A DNA stretch of 64,000 nt from Megaustenia siamemsis (taxonomy: Eukaryota > Mollusca > Gastropoda > Stylommatophora > Ariophantidae). The stretch covers positions 18,202,011 to 18,266,010 of the forward strand of contig JAVIAB010000047.1 of the NCBI GenBank assembly GCA_032433765.1, read 5' to 3'. Shown piece by piece: positions 33,201 to 45,200 of the stretch. The notes beneath the pieces are model-generated. The model did not search any database, had not been told where the DNA came from, and saw nothing but the letters and a program-made list of their open reading frames with translations. Made by a program: the position numbers and the translations under genes. Every line of letters begins with the position of its first letter. Within the stretch, counting starts at the first letter, position 1.

Positions 33201-36200
33201 TTGATTCTTTGCAGTCTTTGTGGTCAATGATTTCGTAATCAACACTCTTTTCTATTGCATGCTTTGACAAGTAAGATTCAACTTTATCAGATGGTTTTTT
33301 TATGAATTCGGATTTACTTTATATTTTTTAATTTTTTAAATATTTAGCAAGCTATGCATGTACATTTTGTGCAATTAATTTTATTCCATCGGCGGCCAAA
33401 AATAAATATTAAAAAATTAAACATTAAAAAAAACAAAGTACACTTAAAAAACACACAGTTAAAACTCACCTAAGATTGTTATAATGTCATCACTGATAAC
33501 AGCTGATTTATTTATTAATGATCTCCTAATTCCAAAAGCTTCCATTTCTATGTAGATAGAACTATGAGGTACCATTTGCTCCATTGGGATCCGACATTTA
33601 CATGAAGCTAAAAAATCACCGTTTGAACCCCGTCCATAGTCCCCTAACGTACAACTACTGTTGAAATTAATAAGATCAGGCGGCTGTAATATAAAACAAA
33701 AGCGATGTGTTTATTGCAATATTTGAACAATAAATGCATTTATAATAATATAAAGTAATAATATAAAATAATAATATAAAGTAATAATATAAAGTAATAA
33801 TAAAGAGTAATAAAATAAAGTAATAACATAAATTAATAACATAAAGTAATAATATAAAGTAATAATATAAAGTAATAATATAAAGTAATAATATAAAGTA
33901 ATAATAAAGAGTAATAAAATAAAGTAATAACATAAATTAATAACATAAAGTAATAATATAAAGTAATAATATAAAGTAATAATATAAAGTAATAATATGG
34001 TTTAACATTCGTTAAAAGTAAAGTACAAGACTTGAATCAATGTCTTAGCATGCAAGTTTTCACCCATATGTGCTTGGCTGCCTATCCAGAAGTGTTTGGG
34101 GACTTCTGGATAGTGTTGCTTCAAGCATCGAAACTCACAATGTGTGGCAGCATTCCTCACCTTCCCAGGGTGCTACTCTGGTACCCATTTCTGCCAGCGG
34201 CTGGGTGGACTGCGGGGGTATTTATTTTCTAGCTGCTAGTACAGTTCACACTGTTTCCAGCTGGAATCGAACACAGGTTGTCTGAACGTCGGTAGCCCAG
34301 CCGGGTGGTTTTCCCAACTACTGAGGCCCCCTTAACATTCATAATTAATGCTGGCATAATTAACTGATTAATGCATATTGTAGTGACATATGCACTAAAG
34401 ATAACCAAAGCGCCCTTGATGACAACACTGAAATTTTAAAAAAAAACCATACCCAAAAATGGATGAAAGACTGCAAAATTAAAAATACTGAGTTTTTGTA
34501 TTCCCATGAGTAACATATGGTTGTGAATCATGGACAATCACACAAACAGCATTGACGAAAATTGGTTCATTGAAACAAAATGCAGAAAAAATAATCTTTA
34601 AAGTGCCTTGGATAATAAAAGGAGTAATGAAGACATATTAAGAGATCTAAAGATCTAAACACTGAAAAGACCTGGCTTTCATAAGCAAAATCCTACATGA
34701 GAAATTAAAATTCAACAGCAGCATCAACAGACACAATGGGCTGGAACAAACAATAATGGAAAACATGTTTCGAAGGTAGATGAGACAGGGACAGACCAAG
34801 AAGAGGGTTTCAAGACATAAAACTTGGATTACACCAAGAGAAAAATTATGAGATCTAGCTGGAGACAGATGTCCTCTTTGACGAATTATAATGTGTGCAA
34901 TGTTGTACAAAAGACATGTAACCTGATGCTGCTAATGAAAACAATGTATGTGTGTAATATTCCTTGTGTATTTTAGCATGTTAGGTCTTATGTACTCACA
35001 CTTTTGGCAAGAGAGCAGTTGACAATGTTGCTTTTAGCATTACAGTAATTATACTGCTCACAGGTGGGCTTCTTTCTCTATTTGGAAGAACCCTATTTTT
35101 AACTGTAAATTTTGGACCACCTTCTTGTCATCTGGGACTTCCAACACCCCTCTGATTTAGCACCACTGCTACGTCTCAGGAGGAAGATAAGGCCATACCT
35201 ACCTTTGTGGCTCTTGTCCAGTGCTTGCCTCCATTCTGAACTGATGATGGTTACCTTAATCTTACTTTTAACTTTTGATCTACACAGACCGACTTCATTT
35301 CTGTTCTTGCCTGTTCATCCCTCGATTTGTTACCTCGTTGCCAGCTTTTGTCGGAGGTCAACATTGTTTCGACATTACATCCTCTCGACTTCAGGACCGT
35401 GACGACAAGTAATATTTCTTCCTTTAGTTCTAGCCTTCGGTCATCGTGTCTCCTGTACCTATGACAATGATTATGTGAGCATTAGTACCTTTTGAGAACG
35501 CTTCTGTATCACTTTATGATGGTATCACGGAGTTTAGTTCTCCGTGCACACCATGAGCTGTGTTTTTCATCTGGATCATGTTTCGATATTCTGACTGCTT
35601 ATAATGAATCGTGATATCGTATGACAAAAGAAAAGATAGTTGCATTCACTTTCAGTGTGGCTACGCCTTATGTCTTTTGGCGTGTGCTGTAGCTGCTATG
35701 ATGGGGACTGCAGCTGCTTTTCTTTGTCTGGATCCTTCAATGAGATTAGATGTTAGTTCGGATGATTCCACTGGCACAGGCTGTTGAGCAATTATGGATT
35801 ATAGTTTGTTTGCAGTGATACCAAGGTCTTTGACTAACTACTTCTAACTGCTATTTATGATGGCAATAATTCAACAGTGAAGATGGGCGTGCCTCCCTAT
35901 ACACTACCATTTTGTTACAGTTTCCAGCTAAATATTGCCACTATATCACACATCTGTCTATAAGCATTCTTTGACCTATTTCTCTATAAATAGTTCAGCT
36001 GACTGTTTTGCTATGTATTGATACATATATGTTTTTATTGTGAGATGTACTGTGATTTCGGACATGTCGTTATTCCTTCATGTGGCTAACAGCTTCAAGG
36101 AGGAAATCAATTGTTTCAGAGATGTGAATGCATTATTGTATTGTATTGTATTGTATTGTATTGTGTTGCATTGTATTGTATTGTATTTTATTGTACTCTG

Positions 36201-39200
36201 CTGTTTTGTATTGCATGTATTCTATTGTGTTCTATTGTATTACATTGTATTATATGGTACTGCATTGTAATCTGTTGTTCATATTTTTCTTCTTTCTCAA
36301 GTTACCCTATGATTATTATTCTTCACCGTCTGCTCTTCAAGAATACTTAATGTATTTAGATGCCCTGTCCTGCCACACACAGCAGACTATGACATTTTGC
36401 GACCTTCAAGTCTAATACATTTGACGCCAAAATGATATTATTAAGCATTGGTCTGCTTTTGACTATCGATTTTGTTCCACATGACAAGAGTGTTGTTTGT
36501 CTCAAGGAGTGCGGCCTGAATGTGGAGTAGTCTTCATCAGTCTGGTTCACTGATCCTGATGGAAACAACCAGCTATGATTTGCTGTCAGCTTTCATCACA
36601 GATAATGTTGTTTATCTTTATTATCCCCATGTTTTATAATCTAGCAACACATAAAGAAAAACACTAACCCCTCTTCTGCGGTATGTAACAATTACATTTG
36701 GGTACACATTGGCTGTAGTACACGCGATGTCCACGTAAGTGTTGGTTACAGTCTGTTCACATGTTGGTTTATCAGGCCATGCTGTCAATATACCAGAATA
36801 GCAGTTTGAAATTAATAATAAAATATAAACAATAAACATTTGACAATGAAGCACTCTATATTATATTATAAAACAATAACTATATAAACATCAGCATAAA
36901 GGATCTGTCCTTTCAAATAAAAGAGTATTTATTTTAATTTAGTTTGTTAAAACTTGAGAGGCGCGATAGCTCAGTCATTAATGAACTGGACTACAAAGGA
37001 CTAGAGGTTGGGTTTGATCCTGATTGGCGGCTTCCTGGTTCACCAGCCTTAAATGGGTACTGGATTTTTCTGGGAAAGTAAAGCAGAGGCATGGGCGTAA
37101 AACCACATTACCCCAAAAATCATGTTCCGAAAGGTCTGTAAAAATTATGGTCACTAACACCATATTCCCTTTAAAAGATGAGGCTCTTTACTACTTTTAC
37201 TAGTTTGTTAACACTCAGGACCAACTCAGATGGCATTGCGAAAAATGCTGTATAGCACACACACAAGAACATTATAATTTCAATAACATTACAATACAAT
37301 AAACTAAACTGCATACAAATATGTTATACTTTATTACATTGCACAAAACTATATTGCAATACACTAATGTTCAGTGTAAACTGCAGATGCACAAACTACA
37401 ATAATGTATTGTACCATGTTAAACCACACTCGGTGTTGTTTCCGCAACGAAAGTTGGCTACTATAGATCACCATTCTGATCTGTCTCTTGCATTGATAGT
37501 GCACGTTGTCATAGGCTGACTTGTCAGTCTTGTGATATTACTCACCTATATTAGTCTTGGTCAGCATCTGCCTCTTTTATCTTGTATTTTCCATTCTAGA
37601 CTACATTTAGTAAGCTACTGTCACTTTTTAAAATGCCCCCCAAAATCTCATTTGTTTTGTTTGAATTGTGTTTAGTAGTTCTCTTTTCATTTTTTAGTTC
37701 TTTTATGACTTCATCATTTGTTATCTTTTCTTTCCATCCAATTCTTCCTTCCAACATAAAAGAATACACAAAGCTACATGGGTGTCACCAGATCAAAGAA
37801 CAGAAAATCAAATTGATCACATATGTATTAATGATAAGTTTAAGTCATCCTTACAGGATGTAAAAGTATATAGAGGGTCAGATGTAGCTTCTGATCATCA
37901 TCTTCTGATAGCCAAACTTAAAATTAAACTAAAAAGGTATACTACAACGAATAAGGGTAGAAAGTATTTCAATGTAGGGTTTCTTAAAGAACAAGGAATT
38001 AAAGATAAATTTGCATTCACAATATCAAACAAATACCAAGTCCTCCAACAACTAGAAAATACAATAAATATAGAAGATCATTGGAAACAGGTAAAAGATA
38101 TATGGAAAGAAACATGCGAAGAAACACTGGGGAAAAGAGAACGCCAGAATAAGGCATGGATGACAGCAGAAACCCAGGATAAAATTAAAGAATGGAAAGA
38201 AAGAACAAGAAAGCAGACATAAATAAAAGCAAAATGAGAAGTAATAAAGCCAAGACACAGGAAGCTTACACAGAGATGAACAAAGAAGTGAGAAGATACA
38301 TTAAAAGGGATAAGAGGAAATATATAGATGAACTAGCTAAAGAGGCAGAAGAAGCAGCAAATAAAGGGAATATGAAAGAACTGTACAACAGCACAAAGAA
38401 ATTAAGTGGAAAATACAAACAGATCAATGCCTTTATTAAAGATAAGAAAAGAAATCTGCTTAGTAATATAAGGGAACAAATGGCGAGATAGAAAGAGCAC
38501 TTTGAAGAACTTTTGAACAGACCTAGCTCAAATAATCCTCCAGATATACTGCCAGCAGAAGAAGAGTTACACGTTAACTGTGGAAAACCAAGCAAAGAAG
38601 AAATAATGAAAGCCATCAAACTGTTAAAAAATGGTAAAGCCACAGGACCAGATGAAATTCCTTCAGAAGCCATCAAAGCAGATATTAACACATCTACCAA
38701 GCTGTTACATAATCTATTAGATTAGATACAATTTTGGAGAGGGAAGAAATAGCTAAAGACTGGAAAGAAGGTTATATGATCAAACTACCAAAGAAAGGAA
38801 GTTTACAGGAGTGCACAAATTATAGGGGAATTATGCCACTATCAGTGCCAGGGAATAAATTATGCAGAATCATTCTGGAGAGATTAAAAGAGGCCATAGA
38901 GAAACATTTGAGAAATGAACAAGCAGGTTTTAGGAAGAACAGATCATGTGCTGATCAAATAACTACTCTACATATAATAGTTGAACAAAGTTTAGAACTA
39001 AAATCCCCACTTTATATTGGATTCATAGATTACGAAAAGGCATTTGATAGTTTAGACAGAAGATTGCTTTGGAAGTTGCTGAGTCATTACGGAATCCCCA
39101 TAAAGTTTATTAACCTGATAAAAACAATGTATGAAGGAACAAAATATAGTGTGGTGCATGAAGGATAGCTTACAGAAGCATTTTAAATAAAAATTAGCTT

Positions 39201-42200
39201 GGGCAGATGGTGCTTGTAAGCCTGGGAGGGCCGACCATCTAAGAGGAGAATCCCCCTACAGAAAAGACAATCTGCTGCCTTGCAGGAAGATTGGGGACAA
39301 TCAAAGGCTAAGGAAAGCAAACCTGAATATAATGCTGGCTGAAATCGGATGCACTGGGCCACTGGTGCAGAATGCAGTGCAACGTTTTAACAGGTAATCT
39401 GGATCTAACAGACTCTAATTATACAGCTGACTTTATGAGCGAGTCTGGAATCCTACTCTGATTGAGTCTTGATCGCAGAGAGAGAGAGAGAGAAATAATA
39501 ACAGGAGTAAGGCAAGGATGCCTTCTGTCTCCATTTCTCTTTCTACTGGCCATAGATTGGATTATGAAAATAACTCAAAACAACAGAAATGGGATCCAGT
39601 GGTCACTGACCAAACAACTTGATGATTTAGACTTTGCTGATGACATAGCTCTCCTATCACACAGCCATCAACAGATGCAGGGTAAAATTAGCATACTTGA
39701 TGAGAGATCTCAACAGCTAGGACTAAAGATTAATAGAGATAAGACCAACATTATGAGAATTAATGCAGTTGGCAATAACCAAATAAAACTAGGAGAAATA
39801 CCTCTACTAGACGTACAATCTTACATATATCTGGGCAGTAATGTAGATAAAGAGGGAGGAACAGAAAATGATACCAAAATAAGGATATCAAAAGCAAGAG
39901 GAGCTTTCCTTGCACTGGGAAACATATGGAAATCCAAAGAAATTAGGCAAAATACAAAAATAAAAATTTTCAACTCAAATGTTAAGTCGGTCCTATTATA
40001 TGGCTGTGAAACATGGAGAACAACAAAATTGACAATCATGAAGATACAGACTTTCATTAATGGATGCTTACGCAGAACAAAAGGATGGAAATGGCAGGAC
40101 AAAATCACTAACATAGAATTATGGAAATGTACCAGTCAAATACCAGTGGATAAAGAGATACAGAGAAGATGATGGTGCTGAAATAGGACACACTCTATGG
40201 AAGCCAACTAAGAGTATTACACAACATGCCCTTTTTTGGAATCCCCATGGGAAAAGACAAAGAGGAAGATCAAGGAATTCTTGGAGAAAACAGATAGAAG
40301 CAGAGATGAAGATGATGGGGAAGACATGGAATGATCTTAAAAGAATGGCAAAAAACAGAACGACATGGAAAGTGTTTGTTGAAGACCTATGCTCCACTGG
40401 GTGCTAAAAAGGTAGAAGAAGAAGAATTCTTCCTCATCATCATCATTTACCATACCGGTTGGCATAGGCGATCATGTTCTTCCACAATCTTCTATCCACA
40501 GTGCATCATATCAGTTCTGTTGTTGACTGCTTTCCATGTCATGACACTCAGCTATCCAGTATTTTCTCTCTTTGTCGTCTGCGATCTCTCTTTCCTTTTA
40601 TTTTGCCAGTTGTAACCAAGTATTCCAACTTTCCTCTTTTCATGATGTGCCCGAAAAATGTTCATTGTTTCTTTCTGAAGTTTTTTTGGAGCTGCCTTTT
40701 CGTGTTGGCCTCTTTGAGAACTTCCTCATTGGTCTTTTTAGCTGTCAGGGAACTTTCAACATTCTTCTGAGAAATCCCATCTCTGTGGCCTCTAATCGTC
40801 TTTTCATTTGTTTGTCTACTGTCCATGATTCACTTCCATTGGTCAGAATAGGTTCTATATAGCACCGATGATTCCTCTTTTTCTCTCCTCTGAATTCTTC
40901 CTAGTCTTCTATAAATCCACATTTAAAAGGCTTCAATTTTCTAATTTGTTTTCTTATCTAATGTCCCTGCTTCTGCACCATACAGGATCATTGTGAAGAT
41001 ATAACATTTTGCTATTCTTAGTTTTCAGTCCTGGTGTTACCTGTTTTGATGTTAGCATATTTTTCATGATTTTAAAATTACTTTTTGCCACTTCTATTCT
41101 TTTGTGTTTATTTCAGTTTTAGATTTTCCATCACTGGTTGTTTAAGGCAGTTGTAGCTCTGAACTGTCTCCAAGTCTGTTCCTTCAATTTTTATGTCCAC
41201 TTGTAGGTTTTGAGTGTTATCTTTGCTTATGTTTTGTTTAGTTTTAGTATTTTTGATATTATGGTTTAAACTGTTCGTCCCCATGCAGTAACCGCTGTCT
41301 GGATGGAAGATGCGGGAATCGATTTGGAGGTTGCATGATCATTAATTGTTCCTGGCTACATTGGTGATTATTGCAAAAATGACTGTCCCAGTGGATGGTT
41401 TAGAAAAGATTGTAGGTTCAAGTGTCAATGCAACCCCAAGTCAACATGCAATTATAATGGAACATGCCCAGGGAATTGTATGGAATGTTTCTTCGATCCA
41501 TCCTGCTTGTATTTGATGGTAAATTACGCACCACAAACTGCAATCTGCGTCATATCAGATAAGAACCACAACACTTGCAACCCAAATTTAACGTCCAATG
41601 CCGTTGAAGGATTCATGCTTACTGGTGAATTAATTCAATTTTTAAGAATCTTCACAAGAAATAATGCAAATACACGCAACTTTACCGTGACAATAAATGG
41701 TAACCTACTGTATGAACAAGAGCGACACTTTCCAGAAAATAATTATGTGGACGTCACCTGTGACAAAAGCATCCAACTTTTCCGGTATAAAATTGAAGGG
41801 CCAATAGCACCGGATGTTTGCAAGTGTCTACGTACCTATTAGTCACAACTTGGCCTGGAAGCAGCCTACCTCTCATTCAACAACCTTTGTAGCGATTACC
41901 GGGCCAGAAAAAGCAGTTGATGGTGGTAAATTCGTAAATATTTCACAAAAAAGTTGTACACGCACACTGGATAACTACAACAATTGGTGGCAATTATGTT
42001 CCCGAATCCAGTGGTAATCAGTTTCATATATTTGCTTAACAGAAACGCTCACAGACAACAAAGCAACTCTACATCATCAAAGACCTGACAAACTGAACAC
42101 TGTGTATGGAAACACAAGGAAACTCAGAAATACCTGCAGATATTGTTACATGCCATTGGACCGAAGCGCGTCTGGTCATAGTCTTCTCGATCAATGCCAA

Positions 42201-45200
42201 CATCACCTTCCTTTGAAACAATGCTGCAGAATTCCGTGTGACGAGGTAAGGGTGCACCGCCAGTTTGAGTACCTCATGTGCATGGTTAATTAGGTACCGT
42301 TACCTGATTACATGTTGGGTTAATTTCCGTAGCTTCTTTCAAGAACCATAATATTCATTTAGCATCCTTGATTTGTTTCATTATTTGTTAATAAAATAAC
42401 GATATATACTAATTTATTATTAATTTATCCCGTGTGTTACCGGGGCCTCATTATGAGGGAGGTAAAGAATAGTGACACTGTGACCCTCCAGGCATGTCGT
42501 AAGAGGTGACTAAGGAGGTTGATCGATGGCTTGACAAGCATTCATTGTAAAAAGTATTATTATGGAAACACAGCCATAGATTTTAGAAGCAGTGATCTCT
42601 GCCTTATGTATCATTTTGGCACGTAAAGTTTCTGCTTTTGAGATTGTGGTTCTGCCCTATGTGCCGTCTTTGGCTCGAAAGGACAATAGATAGATAGATA
42701 GATATCTAATACATATTTTATTTGCTTGTCTTGTTTATTCCATTAAATAAGTGTTGTAAATCTTTAAGATTTTCTGCTAGTAATACAGTATCATCAGCAT
42801 ATCTTAGGTTATTGATTATCTTTCCCTAGGGTCACGCAGCTGACACCAGATAACTTTGTCAAATAAAGAAGCACAGCACTGACATAGTGCAGACCACGAT
42901 ATCCATAGATATTCCTATGATAAGAAAACTATTGGCACTATCACCATTTGTTATAAATGGCACGTACCATTTCTTTGTTTGGTATGTATGGTAAATCAAA
43001 AACTACTATTATGATCCACTTACCATACACCTGCAGAACGCATGTGTCAGATTTTACATTGTCATCACAGACACAAAAGAATTGTGTCTCATTTACTCTG
43101 ACACTGTGGATATCGAGACCCAATTTTTTTACACTTCCGCTGTCTAGGATGAATGCACGGTACAATGATGATCCAATGATGTTATTACATGCCACGGTCC
43201 CAAAGTTACAAGTTGAAATGCTAACTTGGGTGTTGTTGTTCAACAGTTTCCAGGTTACACTTGATGACATGGTCGACACACTGCACTGGAGAGTCGTGAA
43301 TTCACCTTTCTCAACAGGCACGTTGCAACCTTTGAATGACAAATAAATGTAAACTGCAAATAATCAAATTAAATGGAAATAATAAATTAACATATGTATA
43401 TATACATATGTAAAAAGCTATATTATCATCGAATACATTTGAATTTTGTAAACGTCTTGTGCAAAGTCTGACATTTGGTAACAATAATTGGCAGAACTGG
43501 AGAGACTAGCCCTCTGTGCCGCCTTCAGCTTGAACGGACAATAAATAGATATATAGATGTTATGATTCTAAAATTAACAAGCATACTACAAATATCAATG
43601 TTAACAGATGCTCTACGCCTGCTGTTAAGCGTAAAAAAAAACTATAAGAACCGAGACCGATAATGTTTATGGTTGTGGTTAGTTGAAGGCCCCGGTATCA
43701 CTGCTAACAGTTATTTTTTAACCGCATCCCCCGGTATAACAGTTTATTATTTTCATTCTTAGTCCTGATGTTACTTGTTTTGTTTTGAGTCTATATTTTA
43801 TGTTATTTGTTTGGTTGTAAGTCTATATTTTATGTTATTTGTTTTGTTTTGAGTCTATATTTTATGTTATTTGTTTGGTTGTAAGTCTATATTTTATGTT
43901 ATTTGTTTTGTTTTGAGTCTATATTTTATGTTATTTCTTTTGTTTTGAGTTTATATTTTATGTTCCTTGTTTTGTTGTAAGTCTATATTTTATGTTATTT
44001 GTTTGGTTGTGAGTCTATATTTTATGTTATTTGTTTTGTTTTGAGTCTATGCTTTATGGTATTTGTTTTGTTTTGAGTCTATATTTTATGTTATTTGTTT
44101 TGTTGTGAGTCTATATTTTATTTTATTTGTTTGGTTGTTAAGACTATGCTTTATGTTATTTTTTTGGTTGTTAAGTCTATATTTTATGTTATTTGTTTTG
44201 TTGTGTCTATATTTTATGTTATTTCTTTTGTTGTGAGTCTATATTTTATGTTATTTGTTTTGTTTTGAGTCTATATTTTATGTTATTTGTTTTGTTTTGC
44301 GTCTATATTTTATGTTATTTGTTTTGTTTTGAGTCTATATTTTATGTTATTTGTTTTGTTTTGAGTCTATATTTTATGTTATTTGTTTTGTTGTGAGTCT
44401 ATATTAAATTTTATTAGTTTGGTTGTTAAGACTATGCTTTATGTTATTTTTTTGGTTGTTAAGTCTATATTTTATGTTATTTGTTTTGTTGTGTCTATAT
44501 TTTATGTTATTTCTTTTGTTGTGAGTCTATATTTTATGTTATTTGTTTTGTTTTGAGTCTATATTTTATGTTATTTGTTTTGTTTTGAGTCTATATTTTA
44601 TGTTATTTGTTTTGTTTTGAGTCTATATTTTATGTTATTTGTTTTGTTTTGAGTCTATATTTTATGTTATTTGTTTTGTTTTGCGTCTATATTTTATGTT
44701 ATTTGTTTTGTTTTGAGTCTATATTTTATGTTATTTGTTTTGTTTTGAGTCTATATTTTATGTTATTTGTTTTGTTTTGAGTCTATATTTTATGTTATTT
44801 GTTTTGTTTTGAGTCTATATTTTATGTTATTTGTTTTGTTTTGAGTCTATATTTTATGTTATTTGTTTTGTTTTGAGTCTATGCTTTATGTTATTTGTTT
44901 TGTTTTGAGTCTATGCTTTATGTTATCTGTTTTGTTGTGAGTCTATATTTTATGTTATTTGTTGTGTTGTGAGTCTAAGCTTTATGTTATTTGTTTTGTT
45001 ATGAGTCTATGCTTTATGTTATTTGTTTTGTTATGAGTCTTTGCTTTATGTTATTTGTTTTGTTTTGAGTCTATGCTTTATGTTATTTGTTTGGTTGTTA
45101 AATCTATGCTTTATGTTATTTGTTTGGTTGTGAGTCTATATTTTATGTTATTTGTTTGGTTTTGAGTCTATATTTTATGTTCCTTGTTTTGTTGTGAGTC

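Noticed and set aside
33676..33933. 85-codon ORF (LLYFITLYYY)
   Set aside because: Produced by the 13-bp AT-rich minisatellite; it only partly overlaps the real Ig exon 4.
36621..36854. Reading the ORF MLHCQMFIVYILLLISNCYS as a signal-peptide exon
   Set aside because: Exon 3 has a good in-phase acceptor at 36782 and the true signal peptide is at 47202; the upstream hydrophobic part is intron. It could be an alternative start but there is no support.
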